64,000 nt of DNA from Raphanus sativus (Eukaryota > Streptophyta > Magnoliopsida > Brassicales > Brassicaceae). The DNA is taken from NCBI RefSeq assembly GCF_000801105.2, contig NW_026615345.1:1-64000 (forward strand). Reading direction: 5' to 3'. The notes beneath the pieces are model-generated. The model did not search any database. It saw only the letters and a list, made by a program, of their open reading frames with translations, and was not told where the DNA came from. The translations under genes were made by a program, and so were the position numbers. Numbering within the stretch: position 1 is the first letter of the stretch; each line of letters starts with the position of its first letter. Below are positions 53,533 through 64,000 of the stretch, in pieces.

Positions 53533-55433
53533 TTCTCTCCCTCTTGAGAAGGTTCTGACCTCAGAACAGTTTCATCTGCATGAAAGTAAGATAAATCTGA
53601 CACATTGAAAGTAGAAGAAACATTAAACTCAACCGGCAGCTCCAATTGATAGGCATTGTCATTGATCTTCTTCAAGACTTTGAATGGGCCATCTCCTCTT
53701 GGTGAGAGCTTGGACTTCCTTTGCTTTGGGAACCTCTCGGACCTCATATGTAACCAAACCCAATCTCCTGGTTCAAATGAAACCTCCTTTCTTCCCTTGT
53801 CACCTTGCTTCTTGTTTTGCTCATTCTGCTTCTCTAGGTTCTCCTTAACCTTCTGGTGGATTTTCTTCATAAGTTCAGCCTTAGTCTCACCATCAGTACT
53901 CACCATTTGATCCTTTTGTGGTAGAATAGGAGAGAGATCTAAAGGAGTCATTGGCTTAAAACCATACACAATCTCAAAAGGTGAAAGTTTAGTAGCTGAA
54001 TGAGGAACTCTATTATAAGCAAATTCAATGAAAGGTAAACAATCAAGCCAATTCCTCAAGTTCTTACCAACCGTGGCTCTCAAGAGAGTGGATAGGGTGC
54101 GGTTAACAACCTCAGTTTGTCCATCAGTTTGAGGATGGCAAGTGGTAGAGAACAAGAGCTTGGTACCCAACTTCCTCCAAATGGTCCTCCAAAAGTGGCT
54201 CAAGAACTTTGTGTCCCTGTCAGAAACAATAGTTCTAGGAATACCATGAAGCTTAACCACTTCTTTAAAGAATAAATCAGCAGTTTGAGTGGCATCATTA
54301 GTCTTATTGCAAGGAATAAAATGAGCCATCTTAGAAAACCTGTCCACCACAACAAAGATGGAGTCCTTGTTCCTGATCTTTGGCAAACCTAAAACAAAAT
54401 CCATGGAAATATCTACCCAAGGTAGGTCAGGAATAGGTAAAGGAATGTATAGACCATGAGGATGTAACCTGGATTTAGCTTTGAGACAAACAATGCATCT
54501 TGCGCATAGCTTCTCAACATCTCTTCTCAAGTGTGGCCAGTAGAAGTGTTCTGCCACTATACTTAAGGTTTTGTCACGCCCAAAGTGTCCCATAAGTCCA
54601 CCACCATGTGCTTCTCTCAAGATCAAGTCTCGCATGGAACCTTGTGGGATACACAACCTCTTATCTTTAAATAGAAACTCATCATGCTGATAGAAAGATC
54701 CAAATGCTGCTTGCTTGCATTGCTTGTAGATGTCTCCAAAGTCTGGATCTTCCGGGTACTGCTCTTTGATGTGTTCAAACCCCATTACCTTGGCTTCCAT
54801 CAAAGATATAAGCGCATGCCTTCTTGACAAAGCATCAGCTACAATGTTCTCTTTTCCTTTCTTGTACTTGATGATGTAAGGAAAAGATTCCACAAACTCT
54901 AGCCACCTTGCGTGCCTCTTCTTCAAGGTAGTTTGTCCTCTCAAATACTTGAGTGTCTCGTGGTCAGTGTGGATCACAAACTCCTTAGAGAGTAGATAGT
55001 GCTGCCAAGTCTCCAATGACCTCACTAGTGCATATAACTCTTTGTCATAGGTAGGATAGTTGAGTGTAGCTCCATGTAACTTCTCACTGAAGAATGCTAC
55101 TGGCTTTCCTCCTTGAGTCAACACTGCTCCAATACCTGTCCCTGATGCATCACATTCAATCTCAAAAGTTTTGTTAAAATCAGGTAAAACTAAAACAGGA
55201 GCATTAGTTAAACTATCTTTGAGGTTTTGAAAAGCCTCATCCTGTTCACTTCCCCATTTGAAAGCCACATCTTTCTTGATTACTGAAGTTAATGGGGCAG
55301 CTATGGTGCTGAAGTCTCGGACAAATCTTCTATAGAAGCTTGCTAGTCCATGGAAACTCCTCACATGACCTATGGTAGTTGGCGTGGGCCACTCTTGTAC
55401 TGCTTTGATCTTCTCTTCATCCACCTTTAGACC
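53229..55433 (-). pseudogene. Gypsy-2 pol, 3' part (RT end, RNase H, integrase)
   Basis: The frame downstream of the one-base loss near 55433 starts within the RT connection ([17 protein letters not shown]). It encodes RNase [17 protein letters not shown], integrase zinc finger [10 protein letters not shown]...CIVCLKAKS, core [19 protein letters not shown] and [13 protein letters not shown], the [19 protein letters not shown] block, and a tail with [13 protein letters not shown]. The final ~101 codons lie in the LTR, as in Gypsy-1. The methionine at 55424 is internal and not a true start. The sequence matches Gypsy-3 almost residue for residue. Confidence 0.92.
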
Positions 55434-57769
55434 TGTGAACTAACAACAAAGCCTAGGAAAACTAGTTGATCAGTGCAAAAGGTACATTTCTTGAGATTAG
55501 CATAAAGATGCTCTTGGCGCAAGGTTTCCAAAACCTTTTCAAGATGAATAAGATGATCTTCTAAGCTGTTGCTATAGACTAAGATATCATCAAAGTATAC
55601 AACTACAAACTTACAGATGTACTCCCTTAGAACATGGTTCATGAGGCGCATGAAAGTACTTGGAGCATTGGTAAGACCAAATGGCATGACTAGCCATTCA
55701 TAGAGACCTCTCTTGGTCTTGAAAGCAGTCTTCCACTCATCTCCTTCTTTCATTCTTACCTGGTGATAACCACTCTTCAAATCTATCTTTGAGAAGATAG
55801 TGGCACCACTGAGTTCATCTAGCATGTCATCTAGCCGTGGGATTGGATGTCTATACTTGATGGTGATGTTGTTTATGGCTCGGCAGTCAACACACATCCT
55901 CCAAGTCCCATCTTTCTTTGGCACTAGAAGAACTGGAACTGCACAAGGACTTAGACTTTCTCTTATGTATCCCTTGTCCATCAAGTCTTGCACTTGTCTC
56001 TCCAATTCTTTGGCTTCCTCCGGATTGACTCTATAGGCTGGTCGGTTTGGTAATGGAGCTCCTGGTACTAGATCAATCTGGTGTTCTATTCCTCTTATTG
56101 GTGGTAAACCAGCAGGAATATCTTCTGGAAAGATATCAGGGAACTTCTCAAGTAGTTGCACAACTTCTGGTGGAAGTTCTTGATCTTTATAATCTGTCAA
56201 AACACCTTCCTTAAAGATCATTAGTAGCACCTGTGTTTTGTTCTCTAAAGATTTTAAAACTTTAGATGGACTAATATAGAGATTAGTCTTACTTACCTTG
56301 TTTCCTTTGCTCATATCCTTTTGCAAGTCAAAGACTTGTTGTGGAGTTAAAGGAGCTAGGTTGTGCTTGCGGTTGTTGTGAGTGAAACTATAGTAGTTGG
56401 TGCGTCCATTGTGTATGGTCTCCTTGTCAAATTGCCAAGGCCTGCCAAGCAAAAGATGACCAGCTTGCATAGGAACCACATCACAAATTACCTTATCAGC
56501 ATATCGGCCTATGCTGAAAGAAACTTCCACTTGTTCACCAATCTTTAGCTCGGTTTCATCATTTAACCACTTCAATCTATAAGGTCTTGGATGTGTAGTT
56601 GTCTTGAGACCTAGCTTATCAACCAAGTACTTGCTAGCAACATTAGTACATGAACCACCATCAATGATCAAGCTACATACCTTAGATTCAATGGTGCATC
56701 TTGTGTGAAAGATGTTTTCCCTTTGAATGGTTTCTGGTTCGAACATGGCACTAAGTACTCTTCGTGTCACAAGTATCTCTCCCTCATCTGGATAATCAGT
56801 GATCTCTTCATCAGTAGCATCCGCTTCTTCTTCTTCTTGAGTCTCATATCCTCCATCTTCTCTAAGGATCATGACTCTTTGATTAGGACAATCTCTCGCA
56901 TAATGTCCTTTACCTTGGCACTTGTAGCAAGTGATGTCTCGGTTTCTAGGTGCACTAGGCTTGCTTTGATCAGCCTTGTTGCCCTTAGATGTATCAGCAG
57001 TGGAGTTCTTCTTGAACCGGCTCTCAACCTCAATGGACTTGCCCTTGTCATTTCTTTGAGCTGGTGGAGTCCAAGTGTTCTTACTCCTACTTGTAGCTGC
57101 GGTTTTGCGCTTGATGTGTTGCTCTGCTTGGATAGCAAAGTGGATTAGATCATGGAAGTGCTCATAGTTTTGTCTTTCCACCTTTCTTGTTATCCTATCT
57201 TGAAGACCATCCAAGAATTGTGCCATCAAGGTTTCCTCAGAATCTTGAACTTCTAGGCGGTTCCTCATAGCATCAAATTCCTCATAGTACTCCTCAACTG
57301 ACTTGGATCCTTGAGTGAGCTTCCTGAATCTCTTTTGCAAGTCACGGTAGTAGTAACTTGGCACGTATCTCCTCCTCAGCATAGCTCTCATGTCATCCCA
57401 AAGAGCAATGGGTGCACGCCTTAGTCTTCTCCTCTCGGATAGTTCTCGATCCCACCATGTCAAGGCGGTTTCAGTGAGCTGAGCAGCAGCTAGAGAGACC
57501 TTCCTTAGCTCGGAGTAATGGTAGTAGTCAAAGATGTACTCCATGCGTGTCTCCCAATCAATGTAGGCATCAGGATTAACCTTTCCAGCAAAGGTTGGTG
57601 GCGTGAGCTTCAAGTCCTTGCCTCCTTGCCATTGATCATGCTCTTGATCATGACCTCTTCCTCGGTTTCTTCCTCTATCTCTAGCATTTCTTCTAGGAGG
57701 GGGTCTTTGTTCTTCTTCTTCCAGACTCGGCATGTCACTATCCGAATCATCCTCAGCTCGGGGGTTGTC

Positions 57770-57801
<32 letters not shown>

Positions 57802-57979
57802 GCTGTTGTTGTGGTTGCTGGTCTTGAGGATTGTTGTTTGCTCCTTGAACCGGTTGGTTGGCTCGAGCTTGTTGCCCTTGCTCTAGGCGAGTCATCCTTT
57901 CACTGATGGATTGCATTGCAACTAGGAGTTGAGCCATAGTAGTTGCGGTATCAGCTGAAGTTGAGCTAGTGTCTCCCAT
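55427..57979 (-). pseudogene. Gypsy-2 gag and pol 5' part (gag, knuckle, protease, RT)
   Basis: Starts MGDTSSTSADTATT. A glutamine run (residues ~55-70, a GTT/GCT microsatellite at 57770-57815) precedes a Arg-rich acidic/basic linker, the gag core (LKLTPPTFAGKVNPDAYIDWE), knuckle [14 protein letters not shown] (~345), protease IIDGGSCTN (~437) and RT with YFDDILVYS (~793). The frame ends at 55427 because one base is lost near 55433 compared with Gypsy-3 at 61438 (GACCTGTG for GACCTTGTG). That is the only lesion I find, so the damage is recent. Confidence 0.92.
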
Positions 57980-58436
57980 GTCTTAACCTGAAAAGAATTT
58001 CAAAGATCAAGTGAAAGATATCAAAGAAACAATAAGACTGGTGCAAAGACAATATGGTGCAAATGGACCGATGCAAAACTATAGAATAGCAAGAAATATG
58101 CAATAGTATAGATATCTCGGAATGCAAGTGCTTGGTTCTATTAGGGGAAATGTGATATGCGAAATAACTAGAAAAGGAAACTAGAGATTGCAAGCAAATA
58201 AAACAGAAATCTTTTTGGTTTTTCTTGAGATTTCGGATCAAACAATAAAACGAAGCAACTTTTTCTTTTCTTTTTGATTTTTATGAAACAAAAACAAGCT
58301 AAGAACTTAACAATGGCGAAAATCAAAACAAAAGCAAAGAACAAATTTTTATGGGTTTTCTTTTATAAAACTAAACGATCTAGCTAAGAGGAAAAGAAAC
58401 AACCTGATTTGGAGCGTTTAAGCTCTGATACCAAAA
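57980..58436 (-). other. Gypsy-2 leader and primer site
   Basis: Primer site at 58422-58433 with a 3-nt spacer to the LTR. The leader is A/T-rich (on the element strand T-rich), and no repeat or gene is seen. Confidence 0.8.
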
Positions 58437-59537
58437 TGATATAGGCACAAAGAGGGCCTTGCTCAAGCTGGTTGGATGGGAGAGTGAATCAATGAACCGG
58501 TTGGTGATGAGATGGCTTAAGATGGAATGATCTGATAGTGATGATGATTTGTGAGATGGATCCGGTTGGTGAGAGACTCGTGAGGACACCAATGGGGGAT
58601 GGAAAGCACCACTTGGTCGTATAACCAACTTGATACTTCAAGGGATGAGAGATGGCGTGTGGGTGAAGGATGGATCTTTGTTGCTTGCTCGTATAAACAA
58701 CTCAACAATGATATAGAGATGGGTTGATGGAATGAAGATTGATTGAATCACACAATCAAAGAGATGGATCGAAGTGAAACCACAAACTCTATGGAGAGGA
58801 GTTTGATAAATCACGATTTGCTTGGAGGCTGCTTCTCACAAACTCTCAAAGACTTAGGTTTAGTTGCTAGGGGCAAACTGACTCATATATTTCATCAAAG
58901 TTAAAGATACATGACTGCTTATAGGGGCTTATATACTCGCCAATGCAGTTGTGCCCTTCTAGGGGTCTTGAAACAAAGCAATACAAAGACTCGATACTTG
59001 GACCTAAGAAAGCATAGGCTAAACAATGCCTGACTCAAAGAAATGAAATAAAATGCAAACAAGACCCTGCATGATAACCATAGGATATAAATAAAATGTA
59101 AATGAACTTACCATACTTACCTTTGATGCGGAATGGGTTTGAAAGAAGTAGCCGTTGGAGAGGAGCCAAACTTGATCTTGTTCAAAGTGTTGTCGTTTGA
59201 GGCTTTGCTCTTCCTTCTTCAAAACTCACCGTATCACTTAGGGGAGATGGTAAATAAGGAAACCATTTCCTTGCAAGGAAGAATGGACCATATGTTATCA
59301 TCTCCTCTTGGACCAACTTGTATAACATAAGCTTCTTCTTTATTTGCTTTGTCTTTGGTTATAGTGAACTGATCCATGCGGTTTGTGATGGCTTCTAGCT
59401 TGGTGTTGATGTTGCTCTTGATGAGAAGAACTTCTATGGCTTTGTTAAAGCTGGCAGTAACACCTCTAGTTCCTGATCTTGTCCTTGGAGCTTGTCTAAG
59501 TGTGGGGATGTTGATGTCTGGTTCTATGTCCTCATCA
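58437..59537 (-). repeat. Shared LTR of Gypsy-2 (5') and Gypsy-3 (3')
   Basis: 1101 bp. In element orientation starts TGATGAGGAC (59537), ends CCTATATCA (58437); short inverted ends TGAT/ATCA. It contains the Gypsy-3 pol tail and stop (59234). Confidence 0.85.
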
Positions 59538-62500
59538 TTCTCTCCCTCTTGAGAAGGTTCTGACCTCAGAACAGTTTCATCTGCATGAAAGTAAGATAAA
59601 TCTGACACATTGAAAGTAGAAGAAACATTAAACTCAACCGGCAGCTCCAATTGATAGGCATTGTCATTGATCTTCTTCAAGACTTTGAATGGGCCATCTC
59701 CTCTTGGTGAGAGCTTGGACTTCCTTTGCTTTGGGAACCTCTCGGACCTCATATGTAACCAAACCCAATCTCCTGGTTCAAATGAAACCTCCTTTCTTCC
59801 CTTGTCACCTTGCTTCTTGTTTTGCTCATTCTGCTTCTCTAGGTTCTCCTTAACCTTCTGGTGGATTTTCTTCATAAGTTCAGCCTTAGTCTCACCATCA
59901 GTACTCACCATTTGATCCTTTTGTGGTAGAATAGGAGAGAGATCTAAAGGAGTCATTGGCTTAAAACCATACACAATCTCAAAAGGTGAAAGTTTAGTAG
60001 CTGAATGAGGAACTCTATTATAAGCAAATTCAATGAAAGGTAAACAATCAAGCCAATTCCTCAAGTTCTTACCAACCGTGGCTCTCAAGAGAGTGGATAG
60101 GGTGCGGTTAACAACCTCAGTTTGTCCATCAGTTTGAGGATGGCAAGTGGTAGAGAACAAGAGCTTGGTACCCAACTTCCTCCAAATGGTCCTCCAAAAG
60201 TGGCTCAAGAACTTTGTGTCCCTGTCAGAAACAATAGTTCTAGGAATACCATGAAGCTTAACCACTTCTTTAAAGAATAAATCAGCAGTTTGAGTGGCAT
60301 CATTAGTCTTATTGCAAGGAATAAAATGAGCCATCTTAGAAAACCTGTCCACCACAACAAAGATGGAGTCCTTGTTCCTGATCTTTGGCAAACCTAAAAC
60401 AAAATCCATGGAAATATCTACCCAAGGTAGGTCAGGAATAGGTAAAGGAATGTATAGACCATGAGGATGTAACCTGGATTTAGCTTTGAGACAAACAATG
60501 CATCTTGCGCATAGCTTCTCAACATCTCTTCTCAAGTGTGGCCAGTAGAAGTGTTCTGCCACTATACTTAAGGTTTTGTCACGCCCAAAGTGTCCCATAA
60601 GTCCACCACCATGTGCTTCTCTCAAGATCAAGTCTCGCATGGAACCTTGTGGGATACACAACCTCTTATCTTTAAATAGAAACTCATCATGCTGATAGAA
60701 AGATCCAAATGCTGCTTGCTTGCATTGCTTGTAGATGTCTCCAAAGTCTGGATCTTCCGGGTACTGCTCTTTGATGTGTTCAAACCCCATTACCTTGGCT
60801 TCCATCAAAGATATAAGCGCATGCCTTCTTGACAAAGCATCAGCTACAATGTTCTCTTTTCCTTTCTTGTACTTGATGATGTAAGGAAAAGATTCCACAA
60901 ACTCTAGCCACCTTGCGTGCCTCTTCTTCAAGGTAGTTTGTCCTCTCAAATACTTGAGTGTCTCGTGGTCAGTGTGGATCACAAACTCCTTAGAGAGTAG
61001 ATAGTGCTGCCAAGTCTCCAATGACCTCACTAGTGCATATAACTCTTTGTCATAGGTAGGATAGTTGAGTGTAGCTCCATGTAACTTCTCACTGAAGAAT
61101 GCTACTGGCTTTCCTCCTTGAGTCAACACTGCTCCAATACCTGTCCCTGATGCATCACATTCAATCTCAAAAGTTTTGTTAAAATCAGGTAAAACTAAAA
61201 CAGGAGCATTAGTTAAACTATCTTTGAGGTTTTGAAAAGCCTCATCCTGTTCACTTCCCCATTTGAAAGCCACATCTTTCTTGATTACTGAAGTTAATGG
61301 GGCAGCTATGGTGCTGAAGTCTCGGACAAATCTTCTATAGAAGCTTGCTAGTCCATGGAAACTCCTCACATGACCTATGGTAGTTGGCGTGGGCCACTCT
61401 TGTACTGCTTTGATCTTCTCTTCATCCACCTTTAGACCTTGTGAACTAACAACAAAGCCTAGGAAAACTAGTTGATCAGTGCAAAAGGTACATTTCTTGA
61501 GATTAGCATAAAGATGCTCTTGGCGCAAGGTTTCCAAAACCTTTTCAAGATGAATAAGATGATCTTCTAAGCTGTTGCTATAGACTAAGATATCATCAAA
61601 GTATACAACTACAAACTTACAGATGTACTCCCTTAGAACATGGTTCATGAGGCGCATGAAAGTACTTGGAGCATTGGTAAGACCAAATGGCATGACTAGC
61701 CATTCATAGAGACCTCTCTTGGTCTTGAAAGCAGTCTTCCACTCATCTCCTTCTTTCATTCTTACCTGGTGATAACCACTCTTCAAATCTATCTTTGAGA
61801 AGATAGTGGCACCACTGAGTTCATCTAGCATGTCATCTAGCCGTGGGATTGGATGTCTATACTTGATGGTGATGTTGTTTATGGCTCGGCAGTCAACACA
61901 CATCCTCCAAGTCCCATCTTTCTTTGGCACTAGAAGAACTGGAACTGCACAAGGACTTAGACTTTCTCTTATGTATCCCTTGTCCATCAAGTCTTGCACT
62001 TGTCTCTCCAATTCTTTGGCTTCCTCCGGATTGACTCTATAGGCTGGTCGGTTTGGTAATGGAGCTCCTGGTACTAGATCAATCTGGTGTTCTATTCCTC
62101 TTATTGGTGGTAAACCAGCAGGAATATCTTCTGGAAAGATATCAGGGAACTTCTCAAGTAGTTGCACAACTTCTGGTGGAAGTTCTTGATCTTTATAATC
62201 TGTCAAAACACCTTCCTTAAAGATCATTAGTAGCACCTGTGTTTTGTTCTCTAAAGATTTTAAAACTTTAGATGGACTAATATAGAGATTAGTCTTACTT
62301 ACCTTGTTTCCTTTGCTCATATCCTTTTGCAAGTCAAAGACTTGTTGTGGAGTTAAAGGAGCTAGGTTGTGCTTGCGGTTGTTGTGAGTGAAACTATAGT
62401 AGTTGGTGCGTCCATTGTGTATGGTCTCCTTGTCAAATTGCCAAGGCCTGCCAAGCAAAAGATGACCAGCTTGCATAGGAACCACATCACAAATTACCTT

Positions 62501-63263
62501 ATCAGCATATCGGCCTATGCTGAAAGAAACTTCCACTTGTTCACCAATCTTTAGCTCGGTTTCATCATTTAACCACTTCAATCTATAAGGTCTTGGATGT
62601 GTAGTTGTCTTGAGACCTAGCTTATCAACCAAGTACTTGCTAGCAACATTAGTACATGAACCACCATCAATGATCAAGCTACATACCTTAGATTCAATGG
62701 TGCATCTTGTGTGAAAGATGTTTTCCCTTTGAATGGTTTCTGGTTCGAACATGGCACTAAGTACTCTTCGTGTCACAAGTATCTCTCCCTCATCTGGATA
62801 ATCAGTGATCTCTTCATCAGTAGCATCCGCTTCTTCTTCTTCTTGAGTCTCATATCCTCCATCTTCTCTAAGGATCATGACTCTTTGATTAGGACAATCT
62901 CTCGCATAATGTCCTTTACCTTGGCACTTGTAGCAAGTGATGTCTCGGTTTCTAGGTGCACTAGGCTTGCTTTGATCAGCCTTGTTGCCCTTAGATGTAT
63001 CAGCAGTGGAGTTCTTCTTGAACCGGCTCTCAACCTCAATGGACTTGCCCTTGTCATTTCTCTGAGCTGGTGGAGTCCAAGTGTTCTTACTCCTACTTGT
63101 AGCTGCGGTTTTGCGCTTGATGTGTTGCTCTGCTTGGATAGCAAAGTGGATTAGAACATGGAAGTGCTCATAGTTTTGTCTTTCCACCTTTCTTGTTATC
63201 CTATCTTGAAGACCATCCAAGAATTGTGCCATCAAGGTTTCCTCAGAATCTTGAACTTCTAGG
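59234..63263 (-). pseudogene. Gypsy-3 Gag-Pol polyprotein, gag N-terminus removed by Copia-6
   Basis: One open frame from the Copia-6 junction to the stop at 59234. It covers the end of gag ([14 protein letters not shown] block, here MMAQFLDG from 63235), knuckle [14 protein letters not shown], protease [20 protein letters not shown], RNase [10 protein letters not shown], integrase HHCC finger, DDE motifs ([25 protein letters not shown]) and the C-terminal tail in the LTR. It keeps the base that Gypsy-2 lost near 61438, so its pol is undamaged apart from the insertion. The methionine at 63235 is internal; the true start lies beyond Copia-6. Confidence 0.92.
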
Positions 63264-63934
63264 TGTTAAGTTGAGGCAATAAGAGTTGAGTGTGAAGGAT
63301 GAAATGAGGAGATTAAGTTGGAAAGATGTTTAGAAGTGAGTTTGAGAAGAGTGTGTACGGACTGTACGGACTTGTACGGACATGTACGGACCATCTCAAC
63401 TCAAACCACTTTTAAACATCATTTGGAGACAATTTGGATTGTGCAAAGTCTGGGAACAAAAGTTACCTCAGTGAAAATAAGTTACCGTGTGGTAACTATT
63501 TGAACTAAGGTAAACTGTCTATGAGAAGAGATGAAGAGTGAAGAACAAGTTACAAAGACTTGTGATCAAGGAGAGGGTTTAGTGTGATCGAGCTTGTGAC
63601 CGTTTATGGATAGGGTCACTATGCTAGATAAGGTTACTATGCAGCAAGACAGGCTGGACCAAGCTGGATACGCGAAGTGAACCTGGTCCAAGCATTTCAA
63701 AGAGAGCGCTCCTCCCCTTGAATAGTCTTTGAGTCTTAACCACTCATTTGTCTTAACCTAGCTTACTCTCGCTTCCTATATATTGTAAACTCTTCTCATA
63801 AATCAAACTAAGCATTTCGATACACAAACTCTGCCTCCTAAACTCTCTCGTTCTCTTAAACTCTGTTCTAAGCATTTGATCTCTCAAACTCTCACATAAA
63901 CACCTTAAACACTTATAAATGTCTAAAAATAATA
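63264..63934 (+). repeat. Copia-6 5' LTR
   Basis: 671 bp. It has a GTACGGA cluster (63355-63392), a TGCAAAGTCTGGG word near 63441, TTACC/GGTAA words near 63460-63500, a TATATATT stretch near 63777, then CT-rich sequence. Confidence 0.9.
63355..63392 (+). promoter_or_regulatory. GTACGGA cluster, Copia-6 LTR
   Basis: Four GTACGGAC units at about 10-bp spacing. Confidence 0.6.
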
Positions 63935-64000
63935 TGGTATCAGAGCCAGGTTAGAAGGATCTCGGTTCGCAGTTGAAGATTCAAAGCTAAAGCTTTGAAG
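63935..64000 (+). other. Copia-6 primer site and start of leader
   Basis: TGGTATCAGAGC at 63935-63946, followed by a CGGTTCGCAG...GAAGATTCAAAGCT leader resembling that of Copia-5. The window ends before any gene. Confidence 0.8.

Larger units (their letters stand above)
46006..59537 (-). mobile_element. Gypsy-2: Ty3/gypsy element, 3' LTR split by Copia-5
   Basis: The 5' LTR is 58437-59537 (1101 bp). The 3' LTR is 46006-46264 plus 52691-53532, which also sums to 1101 bp once Copia-5 and its TSD are removed. The primer site is at 58422-58433 and the purine-rich plus-strand primer at 53545-53533. The 5' LTR is at the same time the 3' LTR of Gypsy-3. The polyprotein is broken by one base. Pol ends inside the 3' LTR. 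Confidence 0.85.
58437..63263 (-). mobile_element. Gypsy-3: second gypsy unit, sharing an LTR with Gypsy-2
   Basis: Internal region 63263-59538, then the LTR 59537-58437, which is also the Gypsy-2 5' LTR. It is nearly identical to Gypsy-2. The gag is cut at 63263 by Copia-6; the rest, including the 5' LTR, should resume beyond that element outside the window. Together they form LTR-internal-LTR-internal in direct order. Confidence 0.85.
63264..64000 (+). mobile_element. Copia-6: 5' end of a copia element, cut by the window edge
   Basis: An LTR (63264-63934), a tRNA-Met primer site (63935-63946) and the first bases of a leader are present. It is inserted into the Gypsy-3 gag after CTAGG (63259-63263), the expected TSD. 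The LTR is related to that of Copia-5 (TGTTAAGTTG start, AATAATA end, GTAACT words). Confidence 0.88.

Overview
This window looks like plant centromeric or pericentromeric DNA, and I find no cellular gene in it. It holds a 177-bp tandem satellite invaded by many LTR retrotransposons that have also inserted into one another. The Ty1/copia polyproteins have the plant layout (UBN2-type gag, zinc knuckle, protease, integrase, RT, RNase H), all visible primer sites are of the initiator-tRNA-Met type (TGGTATCAGAGC), and the Ty3/gypsy elements run their pol reading frame into the LTR. A dicot is clear; a Brassicaceae-like source is my guess and is not proven.

Layout. (1) 1-22545 is a nest. Copia-3 (17128-22545) carries Copia-H in its 5' LTR. 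Copia-H (1863-17127) is itself split by Gypsy-A (1-1862, continuing off the left edge), by a non-autonomous element NA-1 (2110-6269, TSD GCTAC) and by an intact Copia-2 (7479-13856, TSD GATGC). (2) 22546-23199 is diverged satellite, mostly in minus orientation. (3) 23200-29550 is Copia-4, minus strand, with an intact polyprotein and no target-site duplication. (4) 29551-35468 is 33 full satellite monomers, uniform as far as I can read, in plus orientation. (5) 35469-45898 is Gypsy-1 (TSD TTCAT, inserted in the satellite), split by NA-2 (40737-44722, TSD CTAAC), a gag-only copia relative. (6) 45899-46005 is the other side of the satellite monomer hit by Gypsy-1. (7) 46006-63263 is a minus-strand tandem, LTR - Gypsy-2 - LTR - Gypsy-3. 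Copia-5 (46265-52685, TSD GTATA) sits in the outer LTR. Copia-6 (63264 to the right edge) sits in the Gypsy-3 gag.

How the parts relate. Copia-2 and Copia-4 have complete single-frame polyproteins and nearly identical LTR pairs, so they could act as autonomous helpers. NA-1 and NA-2 lack pol but keep LTRs, primer site, polypurine tract and a shared long non-coding tail, so they probably depend on such helpers. Gypsy-1, Gypsy-2/3 and Gypsy-A resemble CRM-type centromeric chromoviruses because pol extends into the 3' LTR.

Most notable signals: a hairpin before the polypurine tract whose stem changes by compensation across eight elements while its loop is conserved; clusters of GTACGGA sites in the LTRs of four families, which resemble SBP/SPL binding sites; a satellite orientation flip across Copia-4, which lacks a TSD; and the conserved non-coding tail of NA-1 and NA-2. 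LTR ends and TSDs were read by eye. Divergence statements are eye counts, not alignments.
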